Shown here: positions 1 to 8,200 of the stretch, piece by piece
Numbering within the stretch: the first letter of the stretch is position 1
How the letters are laid out: the number at the start of each line of letters is the position of its first letter
Assembly: GCA_905215105.1 (NCBI GenBank)
Contig: CAJMOI010000071.1
Span: 1-9,411 of the forward strand
Length of the DNA stretch: 9,411 bases
Source of the DNA: an uncultured bacterium
Lineage (GTDB): Bacteria; Bacillota; Clostridia; Oscillospirales; Acutalibacteraceae
Direction of reading: 5' to 3'
Program-made: the position numbers and the translations under genes
The notes under the pieces: model-generated
What the model was told of the DNA's origin: nothing
Database searches by the model: none
The model's input: the letters and a program-made list of their open reading frames with translations, nothing else

Positions 1-1101
1 GATAACCCCCGCCAGTATAAAACCCGTGCAGGCGCTCAGGACGGCCACGAAGCAATTCGCCCCACCAATGTGCGCCTGACGCCCGATGCAGTGAAGTCCA
101 GCCTGACCGGTGACCAGTACAAGCTGTACAAACTTATCTGGGAGCGGTTTGTGGCCTGTCAGATGGCAAACTGCCTGCAAAGCACCACCCAGGCCGATAT
201 CACCGCAAACGGATGCCTGTTTAAGGCTTCCGGCTATACCGTCACCTTTGACGGCTTCACCGTGCTGTATGTAGAGGGGAAGGATGAGGAAAACGAGGAA
301 ACCGGCGCCCTTCCTGTACTGGAGCAGGATATGCCCCTGCGGAAAAAAGAGCTGGCCGGAAACCAGCATTTCACCCAGCCTCCGGCACGCTATACGGAAG
401 CTTCTCTGATTAAAGCACTGGAAGAAAACGGCATCGGCCGTCCTTCCACCTATGCCGCCACCATTTCTACCATTACCGGACGGGAATATGTGGTTCGGGA
501 AGGAAAAGCCTTTAAACCCACGGAGCTGGGAGAGGTTTCCACCCAGCTGATGAAGGAGCGTTTCCCAAAAATCGTTAATGTGAAATTCACCGCACAGGTC
601 GAAAGCGACTTGGACAAGGTGCAAAGCGGCGAAGAAAACTGGGTGGAAACACTGCATAACTTCTACGATGATTTTGACAAGACCCTGCAAAAGGCCAAAA
701 AGGAAATGGAGGGCGTCAAAATCACCTTGAAGGAAGACCAGACCGACCTGATCTGTGAAAAGTGCGGACGCCCCATGGTGGTCAAATTTGGCCGGTATGG
801 AAAGTTTATCGCCTGTTCCGGTTATCCGGAGTGCAAGAATATTAAGAAAATCGTCCACGAAACTGGCGCAGAGTGTCCCAAGTGCGGCGGCAAGGTGGTG
901 CTGAAAAAGTCCAAGCGCGGCCGTGTGTTCTATGGATGCAGTGAGTATCCCAACTGCGACTTTGTTTCCTGGGATGAGCCGACTATGGAAAAGTGTCCTC
1001 GCTGCGGTAAAACGCTGCTGAAAAAGAAGGGCAAGCATCCCAAGTTCTACTGTGTCACGCCGGACTGCGGATATGAAAAGGTGCAGGAAGACGAAGAATA
1101 A
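1..1101 (+). CDS. topA: DNA topoisomerase I, C-terminal part (5' end outside window)
   Basis: Type IA topoisomerase, which relaxes negatively supercoiled DNA behind RNA and DNA polymerases. The frame is open from base 1, so the gene enters from the left; 366 codons are visible, about half of a usual TopA. Family motifs are AQDGHEAIRPTN near visible codons 13-24 and GIGRPSTYA from codon 144. The catalytic tyrosine lies upstream and cannot be checked. The tail carries three complete Cys4 zinc ribbons, with cysteines at visible codons 252/255/272/278, 292/295/313/319 and 332/335/351/356; the last has a CX4C second half instead of CX5C. These zinc modules bind single-stranded DNA and can contact RNA polymerase in studied homologues. 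A GTG at 70 lies inside the AIRPTNV motif and is not the start. trmFO follows after 48 bases with no visible terminator, so cotranscription is likely. Confidence 0.97.
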   Translation, partial: DNPRQYKTRAGAQDGHEAIRPTNVRLTPDAVKSSLTGDQYKLYKLIWERFVACQMANCLQSTTQADITANGCLFKASGYTVTFDGFTVLYVEGKDEENEETGALPVLEQDMPLRKKELAGNQHFTQPPARYTEASLIKALEENGIGRPSTYAATISTITGREYVVREGKAFKPTELGEVSTQLMKERFPKIVNVKFTAQVESDLDKVQSGEENWVETLHNFYDDFDKTLQKAKKEMEGVKITLKEDQTDLICEKCGRPMVVKFGRYGKFIACSGYPECKNIKKIVHETGAECPKCGGKVVLKKSKRGRVFYGCSEYPNCDFVSWDEPTMEKCPRCGKTLLKKKGKHPKFYCVTPDCGYEKVQEDEE

Positions 1102-1136
1102 GTAGAAATTTACAAGTGCATGGAATTCCCAACAGG

Positions 1137-1143
1137 AAAGGAG
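1137..1143 (+). promoter_or_regulatory. Ribosome binding site that fixes the trmFO start
   Basis: AAAGGAG lies 6 bases before ATG 1150. The alternative in-frame ATG at 1120 has no comparable purine-rich motif in front of it, so this site supports the shorter 436-residue TrmFO. Confidence 0.85.
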
Positions 1144-1149
1144 TCCCAT

Positions 1150-2460
1150 ATGGAACTGACTGTAATCGGAGCAGGACTTGCCGGTTGTGAGGCTGCATGG
1201 CAGGCCGCACAAATGGGTGTGCCTGTCCGTTTGATTGAAATGAAACCGGAAAAACGCACGCCGGCCCATCAAAGCCCCCTGTTTGCAGAGCTGATTTGCT
1301 CCAATTCCCTGAAAGCAGCCCGGCTGGAAAGTGCCGCCGGAATGCTGAAAGAGGAAATGCGCCGGTTTGGTTCTCTGCTGATGGCCTGTGCTGACCAGTG
1401 TGCAGTTCCGGCCGGCGGAGCTTTGGCTGTAGATCGGGTGGAATTTGCCAAAATGGCCACCGAAAAAATCGAAGCCCATTCGCTGATTACCGTTGTCCAT
1501 GAAGAGGTCACGGAAATCCCGAAAGAGGGCTGTGTGGTTATCGCTACCGGCCCCCTGACCGCGGATGCATTGGCAGAGGACATTTTCAAGATGTGCGGCG
1601 GCGGACTGAGCTTTTTTGACGCTGCCGCTCCTATCGTCACCGCGGAAAGCCTCGACCGTTCTTTGTGTTTTGCCGCTTCCCGCTATGATAAGGGGGAGGA
1701 CGACGCCTATCTCAATTGTCCCATGAACAAAGAGGAATATGAAGCCTTCTATGATGCGCTGGTCAATGCCGAGCGCGCACCGGTTCACGATTTTGATGTG
1801 GCGAACCCTAAGGTCTATGAAGGCTGTATGCCGGTAGAGGTCATGGCACAGCGGGGAAAGGATACCCTTCGGTTCGGCCCGCTGAAACCGGTAGGACTGC
1901 GAGACCCCCGTACCGGCCACCGTCCCTGGGCAGTGGTGCAGCTGCGCCGGGAAGACGCGGAGGGAACCCTGTACAATCTGGTGGGATTCCAGACCAACCT
2001 GAAATTTGGCGAACAGAAGCGGGTGTTCGGGATGATTCCCGGTTTGCAGAATGCGGAAATTGTCCGCTATGGCGTCATGCATCGCAATACATTTTTGAAA
2101 TCCCCGGGATTTCTCTCGGCGGATTACAGTGTAAAGTCCCGGCCGGAGCTGTTCTTTGCCGGACAGATTACCGGTGTGGAGGGCTATATGGAATCTGCAT
2201 CTTCCGGAATTCTGGCGGGAAGAAATGCCGCTGCCCATTTGCTGGGAAAAGACCGGCTGATTCTTCCCCGGGAAACTATGATGGGCGCGCTGGCCGATTA
2301 TGTGGCCAACAGTCCCACTAAGGACTTCCAGCCCATGGGCGCCAATTTCGGCGTGCTGCCGCCCATCGAGCCCCATATCCGGGACAAGCGTTCCCGTTAT
2401 GCGGCTTTGTCACAACGAGGGCTCGCTATGGTTTCGGAGATTCTATCCAATCAAGAATGA
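1150..2460 (+). CDS. trmFO: Methylenetetrahydrofolate-tRNA-(uracil-5-)-methyltransferase TrmFO
   Basis: FAD- and folate-dependent enzyme that makes ribothymidine (m5U54) in the T-loop of tRNAs, using methylenetetrahydrofolate as carbon donor instead of the SAM used by TrmA. The 436-residue product is of normal family length. It opens with a Rossmann dinucleotide site, VIGAGLAGCEAA (residues 5-16), and has FAELICSNSLK around Cys50 and EGCMPVEVMA around Cys226. These two positions match the cysteines implicated in catalysis in the Bacillus enzyme (Cys53 and Cys226 there). The C-terminal FAD-contacting motif GQITGVEGY is at 338-346. I chose ATG 1150 because AAAGGAG sits 6 bases upstream and the protein then begins directly at the Rossmann strand; an in-frame ATG at 1120 would add ten non-conserved residues. 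Adjacency to topA is common in Firmicutes. Confidence 0.97.
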   Translation: MELTVIGAGLAGCEAAWQAAQMGVPVRLIEMKPEKRTPAHQSPLFAELICSNSLKAARLESAAGMLKEEMRRFGSLLMACADQCAVPAGGALAVDRVEFAKMATEKIEAHSLITVVHEEVTEIPKEGCVVIATGPLTADALAEDIFKMCGGGLSFFDAAAPIVTAESLDRSLCFAASRYDKGEDDAYLNCPMNKEEYEAFYDALVNAERAPVHDFDVANPKVYEGCMPVEVMAQRGKDTLRFGPLKPVGLRDPRTGHRPWAVVQLRREDAEGTLYNLVGFQTNLKFGEQKRVFGMIPGLQNAEIVRYGVMHRNTFLKSPGFLSADYSVKSRPELFFAGQITGVEGYMESASSGILAGRNAAAHLLGKDRLILPRETMMGALADYVANSPTKDFQPMGANFGVLPPIEPHIRDKRSRYAALSQRGLAMVSEILSNQE

Positions 2461-2501
2461 GCAGAATTTAAGCTGCAATTGAGAAGAAATCATGAATTTG
2501 T

Positions 2502-2516
2502 CCGGCAAAATGCCGG
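2502..2516 (+). promoter_or_regulatory. Short hairpin just upstream of the plsX ribosome binding site
   Basis: CCGGCA-AAA-TGCCGG is a perfect 6-bp inverted repeat with a 3-base loop, made almost wholly of G-C pairs. It lies 41 bases after the trmFO stop and ends about 7 bases before the plsX Shine-Dalgarno. No run of T follows on either strand, so it is not a canonical intrinsic terminator. It could influence mRNA stability or translation of plsX, or have no role; the sequence alone does not decide. Confidence 0.45.
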
Positions 2517-2523
2517 TGAAATG

Positions 2524-2528
2524 AGGTG
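2524..2528 (+). promoter_or_regulatory. Ribosome binding site supporting a TTG start for plsX
   Basis: GAGGTG-type Shine-Dalgarno (within AATGAGGTG, 2520-2528), 6 bases before TTG 2535. The alternative start, GTG 2526, is part of this same motif and so could not be served by it. Confidence 0.75.
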
Positions 2529-2534
2529 TTTGCT

Positions 2535-3557
2535 TTGAAAATCATCGTAGACGCATTTGGAGGGGACAACGCTCCTCTGGAAATCCTGAAAGGCTGTCAG
2601 ATGGCTGTGGAAGAGCTGGATATCGACATCCTGCTCACCGGCAGTGAAAAAATTATCCGTCAGGTAGCAGCGGAAAACAATATTTCCCTGAACCGCATGG
2701 AAATTGCCGAAGCCCCGGACGTGATGACCATGGATGACTCCCCCAAGAGCATTATGAAGGAAAAAAGCGGTTGTTCTCTGGCAGAAGGTCTGCGCCGTCT
2801 GGCTGCTGGGGACGGAGACGCGTTTGTTTCTTCCGGCAACAGCGGTGCGCTGGTATTCGGTGCAAACATGATTGTCAAGCGCATTAAAGGCGTGAAGCGT
2901 GTGGCATTTGCCCCTGTGATGCCCAAAGACGACGGTTTCTTCATGCTCATCGACGGTGGCGCCAATGTGGAATGCCGTCCCGAAATGCTCCAGCAGTTCG
3001 GCATGATGGGCGCGGCCTATATGGAGCATGTGATGGGAGTGAAAAATCCCCGGGTTGCGCTGGCAAATGTGGGCACAGAAGACCATAAAGGCGGCGAACT
3101 CCAGCTGGAAGCGTTTCAGCTTTTAAAAAATACGCCTGTCAACTTTATCGGGAATATTGAGGCAAGAGATATTCCTGTAGATGCTGGCGACGTGATCGTC
3201 TGCGACGGCTTTACCGGAAACGTGATTCTGAAACTGTACGAAGGCGTTGCCCTGACCCTGATGAAGAAGATCAAGGGAATCTTTACCAAGAGCACGAAAA
3301 ACAAACTGGCTGCTGCATTGATTCTCAAAGATATGAAAGCGCTGAAGCAGCAGGTGGATTATAACGAGTACGGCGGCGCTCCCATTATGGGCGCGGCAAA
3401 ACCTGTTTTCAAAGCCCACGGCAGCGCAAAGGCACAGACCCTTAAAAACGCACTGCGTCTGACAAAAGCCTATGTAGAGGGCGACGTGGTCAATAAAATC
3501 AGCTGTTCTTTGCAGGAAATGAAAGTCAGCGAAGGCACAGAAGGAGGACAGGCATGA
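2535..3557 (+). CDS. plsX: Phosphate acyltransferase PlsX (acyl-ACP:phosphate acyltransferase)
   Basis: Peripheral membrane enzyme that transfers acyl chains from acyl-ACP to phosphate, giving acyl-phosphate for PlsY in the first acylation of glycerol-3-phosphate in phospholipid synthesis. The product is 340 residues, normal for the family. Recognisable motifs are the N-terminal MKIIVDAFGGDNAP (1-14), SSGNSGALVFGA (99-110), an IDGGANVE segment mid-protein and DGFTGNVILK (224-233). I start at TTG 2535 because homologues begin exactly at M-K-I-I-V-D-A and a good Shine-Dalgarno lies 6 bases upstream; GTG 2526 would add three residues and overlap that site. The gene follows trmFO after a 74-base gap with no clear promoter and no FapR-like palindrome. 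Its TGA overlaps the rnc ATG (ATGA), implying translational coupling. The acpP gene often found next to plsX is absent here. Confidence 0.97.
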   Translation: MKIIVDAFGGDNAPLEILKGCQMAVEELDIDILLTGSEKIIRQVAAENNISLNRMEIAEAPDVMTMDDSPKSIMKEKSGCSLAEGLRRLAAGDGDAFVSSGNSGALVFGANMIVKRIKGVKRVAFAPVMPKDDGFFMLIDGGANVECRPEMLQQFGMMGAAYMEHVMGVKNPRVALANVGTEDHKGGELQLEAFQLLKNTPVNFIGNIEARDIPVDAGDVIVCDGFTGNVILKLYEGVALTLMKKIKGIFTKSTKNKLAAALILKDMKALKQQVDYNEYGGAPIMGAAKPVFKAHGSAKAQTLKNALRLTKAYVEGDVVNKISCSLQEMKVSEGTEGGQA

Positions 3558-4249
3558 AAAACTGTCGGGAACTGGAAGAAAAAATCGGATACCATTTTCA
3601 GGATGAGCACTATCTCATGACGGCGCTCACCCATTCCTCCTATGCCAATGAACATAAAGACGGCTGTAAATGCAACGAGCGGCTGGAATTTCTGGGAGAT
3701 TCCGTGCTGGGCGTGGTGGTGGCCGACTACCTGTTCAAGCACCGTCCGGATCTGCCGGAAGGCGATCTGACCAAGATTCGTTCTTCGCTGGTGTGCGAAA
3801 AGGCTCTGTGCGGTTATTCCAAGCAGATGGGCGTGGGGGACTATCTGCGTCTGAGCCACGGTGAACAGAATTCCGGCGGAAGAACCCGTCCCAGCATTCT
3901 GGCAGATGCTTTTGAAGCCATTATTGCCGCTGTCTATATGGATGCCGGGGAAGAGCACGGCATGGAAGAAGCCCGGAAGTTTATTCTGAAATATGTGCTT
4001 CCCGCCCTGAAAAGTGCCAAGCCCAAGGCCTTCCGGGATTTCAAAACCGCTTTGCAGGAAATCATCCAGCAGAACCCGGAGGAACGGCTGGAATATGTGC
4101 TCACCGGAGAGAGTGGGCCTGACCACAACAAGCATTTCACAGTGGAAGTCCACCTGAACAGCAATGTGATCGGCAAGGGCGGCGGACGCAGCAAGAAGGA
4201 AGCGGAACAGCAGGCTGCCCGGGAAGCGCTGGAGCTGATGGGCTATTGA
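3554..4249 (+). CDS. rnc: Ribonuclease III
   Basis: Double-strand-specific endoribonuclease that processes rRNA precursors and structured mRNAs and acts as a homodimer. The 231-residue product has the usual two domains. The catalytic domain (about 1-150) contains the signature NERLEFLGDSVL (41-52), and the metal-binding acidic set Glu42, Asp49, Asp118 and Glu121 is intact by alignment with E. coli Glu38/Asp45/Asp114/Glu117. A double-stranded-RNA-binding domain spans about 162-230, ending in the GKGGGRSKKEAEQQAA helix. The start is ATG 3554, with AAGGAGG 6 bases upstream inside the plsX end and an ATGA overlap with the plsX stop. The stop shares TTGA with the start of the radical SAM gene, so plsX, rnc and that gene are probably translated as a coupled series. 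An rnc-smc-ftsY neighbourhood is widespread in Firmicutes. Confidence 0.98.
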   Translation: MKNCRELEEKIGYHFQDEHYLMTALTHSSYANEHKDGCKCNERLEFLGDSVLGVVVADYLFKHRPDLPEGDLTKIRSSLVCEKALCGYSKQMGVGDYLRLSHGEQNSGGRTRPSILADAFEAIIAAVYMDAGEEHGMEEARKFILKYVLPALKSAKPKAFRDFKTALQEIIQQNPEERLEYVLTGESGPDHNKHFTVEVHLNSNVIGKGGGRSKKEAEQQAAREALELMGY

Positions 4250-5277
4250 GCCGGGGAAATGTAGCGGTCTTTGTGCCCCACAATGGTTGTCCCCATCAAT
4301 GCAGCTTTTGTGATCAGCGGCGGATTACCGGACAGCAGAAACAGCCCTCTCCGGAGGAAGTTTGGAGCCTTGCGCAAAAGGCAGCGCAGGCTCAGGACGT
4401 TTCTCAGTGTGAGCTGGCCTTTTTCGGCGGCAGCTTTACGGCGATCGACAGAGACTATTTTTGCTCTCTGCTGACGGTGGCCAGGCGTGCCCGGGAAGAG
4501 CTTGGTTTTTCCGGTATCCGCTGTTCCACCCGTCCGGATGCCATCGATGAAGAGCGGCTGGAGCTGTTAAAACAGCACGGATTTACCACCATCGAGCTGG
4601 GCGCCCAGTGTATGGATGACGCGGTATTACTCCGAAACGGGCGAGAGCATACGGTACGGGACGTGGAAACGGCTTCCAGGCTTGTAAAGGAGTTTGGCTT
4701 TACGCTTGGCCTGCAAATGATGACTGGTTTACCCGGTGCGAATGATGCAATTGACACTGTAACGGCAAAAGCCTTTACAGCCATAAATCCCGATTTTGTG
4801 CGGATTTATCCCACTTTAGTTCTTCCCGGTACCGATTTGGAACAGTGGTATCGAGAAGGAATCTATCAGCCCCAGTCTTTGTGTAAAGCACTAGACCTTT
4901 GCAGCGATTTGCTGCTGCTTTTTGAAAAATCAGGCATTCCGGTCATCCGTTTGGGACTTCACGACACCCCGGAGCTTCAAATACAGGTGGTGGCCGGGCC
5001 CTATCATCCGGCTTTTCGCCAGCTTTGTGAGAGCCGGATTTTTTTGCGGAAAGCATTATCCCTTCTTGGCGAAAAATGCCGAAACCACAGTGGGGAAATT
5101 TTGTTGGCCGTACACCCCAAAACGATTTCCACCGCACTGGGGCAGAAAAAAAGCAACCTGATTAGGCTCAGAGAGGCCGGGTATCCGGTTCGCTTTTTAC
5201 AGAAAGACAGCGTTGTACCCGGTGAAGTGGAATGGGTGCAGGAGGAAACAGGAAAGGATGAGAAACCATGCTGTTGA
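4246..5277 (+). CDS. Elp3-like radical SAM protein of unassigned function
   Basis: Radical SAM enzyme with the 4Fe-4S binding motif CX3CX2C (Cys15, Cys19, Cys22, in CPHQCSFC) and the SAM-contacting GGSF at 61-64. The C-terminal part includes GPYHPAF (251-257), resembling the C-terminal segment of Elp3-like radical SAM proteins. At 343 residues it lacks the GNAT acetyltransferase domain of true Elp3, so it should not be called a tRNA U34 carboxymethylase. Family resemblance suggests RNA as a possible substrate, but I cannot name a reaction. TTG 4246 is the first usable start after an in-frame stop at 4120-4122, and the FVPHNGCP segment follows directly as in relatives. This start overlaps the rnc stop (TTGA), with only a weak GGAG 11 bases upstream, so expression probably depends on coupling to rnc. 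The 3' end overlaps smc by 10 bases. Codon use in the middle and end is more AT-rich than in its neighbours. Confidence 0.88.
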   Translation: MSRGNVAVFVPHNGCPHQCSFCDQRRITGQQKQPSPEEVWSLAQKAAQAQDVSQCELAFFGGSFTAIDRDYFCSLLTVARRAREELGFSGIRCSTRPDAIDEERLELLKQHGFTTIELGAQCMDDAVLLRNGREHTVRDVETASRLVKEFGFTLGLQMMTGLPGANDAIDTVTAKAFTAINPDFVRIYPTLVLPGTDLEQWYREGIYQPQSLCKALDLCSDLLLLFEKSGIPVIRLGLHDTPELQIQVVAGPYHPAFRQLCESRIFLRKALSLLGEKCRNHSGEILLAVHPKTISTALGQKKSNLIRLREAGYPVRFLQKDSVVPGEVEWVQEETGKDEKPCC

Positions 5278-8200
5278 AATCACTGGAGCTGCAGGGCTTC
5301 AAAACTTTTCCGGACAAAACAACCCTGCATTTTGAAGAGGGGATTACTGCGGTTGTCGGCCCAAACGGCAGCGGAAAGAGCAATATCAGCGACGCTATGC
5401 GGTGGGTGCTGGGAGAGCAGTCTGTCAAGACGCTGCGCTGTTCCAAAATGGAGGACGTGATTTTCAGCGGAACTCCGGCTCGAAAGCCTATGGGCTATGC
5501 GGAAATTACCCTGACCATGGACAACACCGGCCGGGAGCTGAACTTCGACGGTGACACAGTGGCAATTACCCGCCGCTATTATCGTTCCGGAGAAAGCGAA
5601 TACCTCATCAATAAAGCGGCTGTCCGTCTGCGGGATATCCACGAGCTGTTTATGGATACCGGTCTTTGGCGCGGCGGGTATTCCATGATTGGTCAGGGAA
5701 AAATTGACAGCATCGTGGCAGCCCGCTCCGAAGACCGCCGGGAAATTTTTGAAGAAGCTGCCGGAATCTCCCGTTTTCGCTATCGGAAGGAAGAAGCAGA
5801 ACGGCGTCTGGAAAAAGCCGAGGAAAACCTTCTTCGCCTGCGGGATATCGTGGGCGAGTTGGAAGACCGAATCAATCCTTTGCGGGAGCAGGCGGAAAAA
5901 GCCCAGCGGTTCCTGACCCTTTCCGAGGAAAAAAAGACGCTGGAAATCGGCCTATGGCTGGAAACGCTGAATCGTTCCGGCCGGATTCTGCGGGAACAGG
6001 AAGGCAAAATTGCACTGGTGCAGTCCCAGCAGTCAGAGATTACGGAAGAACTGGATACGCTGGCAGCTCGGATAGAGGAGACCTATACCGCCATCAATAC
6101 TTGTTCTGTCCAGATGGAGGAACTGCGCAATCAGGCCGCGTCCAATGAAGAAAGCGCCGCCAGAATGGAGGGTGAAATCTCTGTTCTGGAAAATGATATC
6201 CGGCACGCCCAGCAGGATACTGCGCGGATTCAGGAAGAGATGGAGCAGTCCGTTGCTTCCCAGAAAAATCTGGATTGGGAAATTGCTGCCCGTAAAACGG
6301 AAATGCAGGTCAAGGAGCAGGAAGCTGCTGCACGGGAACGGGAGTTTCAGGAAACCACCGACAGTCTGGGCGATCTCCGCCGGAGTGCTGACGAAGCAGC
6401 CCGTAAAGTAGACGCTTTGTCTGTAGAACTGGCAGAAAAAAACACCGCGCTTGCAGAAGTGCGGGTGAAGGCTTCCGGTGCGGAATCCACCATGCAGGAA
6501 ATTTCTGCCCGTCAGAACGCCATCGGTCAAAATTTGTCGGCTCGAAATGACCAGAAAACCGGTATTGAAAAAGAGATTTCCGAAACCGCCGGTTTGCTGG
6601 CCGAATTGGAAACCCGTCTGGAAAGCTTGCGGAATACGGTCCGAGGATATGAAATGCGGGTGGCGTCCCGAAAACAGAAGGCGGAAGAACAGAAAAAGGA
6701 AAATGACCGCCTCCATCTGGACATACAGGAACAGCTCCGCAAAGCCAAAGCGCTGGAAGATCTGGAGCGGAATCTGGAAGGTTTTGCCCAGAGCGTAAAA
6801 GCCGTTATGCGGGAAGCATCCCGGGGAAATCTTTCCGGCATTCATGGCCCCCTTTCCCGTTTGTTCCGGGTACCGCAGCAGTATGCGGTTGCCATCGAAA
6901 CAGCGATGGGCGCCGCCATGCAGAACATTGTGGTGGGAACAGAACAGGATGCAAAAGCCGCCATTCGCCTGCTAAAACAGCGGGACGCAGGACGGGCTAC
7001 CTTCCTTCCGCTGTCCACAATCAGAGGCAGTTTGCTGGAAGAGCCTTCTCTGGAAGCCTGTCCCGGATTTGTCGGAGTGGCGGCCTCTCTTTGCAGCTGT
7101 GAAGAGGAGTATGAAGGGGTTCTCAACTCTGTGTTGGGGCGTATTGCCATTGCAGAAGATCTGGACAGCGCTGTCGCCATTGCCCGCCGGTTCCGATACC
7201 GGTTCCGTATTGTGACACTGGACGGACAGGTGGTTAATACCGGCGGTTCTCTAACTGGTGGTTCTCTGGCCAGAAATTCCGGATTGCTGAGCCGTGCTTC
7301 TGAAATTGTACGGATTCGGGAAAAGGCCGCTGCCATGGAGGAGAAGGCACAAGCTTCCGCCGCCCGGCTCAAAGACCTGCTTTCCGAAGCTGCAACGGCT
7401 GAAGCGGAGCTTTCTACAGCTCGTGGAGAGCTTTCCGCCGTGCAGGAAGACCGGTTCCGGGTTGACTCGGAAAAAAAGCGTCTGGAAGCGGAATTGGAAA
7501 CGACTAAACGCCATATACAGGAACTGACGGAAGAACAGTCTCAGGGAAGCAGAAGAATACTGACGCTGGAACAAACACTGGAAGAAGCCAAAACAGAAGA
7601 ACTTCGCCTTTCCGGTGAGATTCAGAATCTGCAAACCAGGATTCAGGAACAGACTGGAAACCGGGAAGACCTTTCCCGCAGAAGTGAGGAAATTACCGAA
7701 AAATTGCAGGAAATCCGGATGGCTTCTCTTGCAGCTCAAAAGGATCGGGAAGCACTGGAGAATACCGTGCAGGAGCTTTGCCGCCGGAAAGAAGATTTTG
7801 CCGGACGGATGGCACAGCTGAAAGATCAGATCCTTCAGGCTCAAACTTCCGTGGAAGAATACCGGGAACAGATTGCCGTCCATCAAAATCAGGTGCAGTC
7901 TCTGCGGGAGTCTGCGAAAAGTGCCCGTGAAAAGGCGGAATTTGCCGGAAAACGCCGTGACGAGCTGGAAAAGCGTTCCGGGGAACTGAGAGTCAGTGAA
8001 CGGAATCAGAACCAGCAGCGGGAAAATCTGAATCTGGAGCTTGCCCGTCTGGAAGAGCGCCGGGACAACCTGCAAAAGGAATATGATGGGATTATTACCC
8101 GGTTGTGGGAAGAGTATGAGCTGACCCGCCGGGAAGCAGAACAGACAGGTATTCAGATCCAGGACGAAGGAGAAGCCAAAAAACGGCTGAATGAAATCAA

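Noticed and set aside
1102..1149. Terminator or promoter between topA and trmFO
   Set aside because: TTTACA at 1109-1114 has no matching -10, and there is no hairpin with a T-run. The GGAATTCC palindrome at 1122-1129 is too short to interpret.
2461..2534. Promoter or FapR operator for plsX
   Set aside because: TTGAGA at 2479-2484 could be a -35, but no -10-like hexamer sits at 16-18 bases (the hairpin occupies it). No FapR-type palindrome is visible.
3470..4153. Antisense open frame spanning the plsX-rnc junction
   Set aside because: It is covered by two secure genes on the + strand and has no domain signal or plausible role. It is best explained as chance openness.
6033..6845. Antisense open frame (270 codons) opposite the SMC first coiled coil
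   Set aside because: It is again a shadow of biased coding sequence: Phe- and Leu-rich translation from reverse-read coil codons, with no initiation context.
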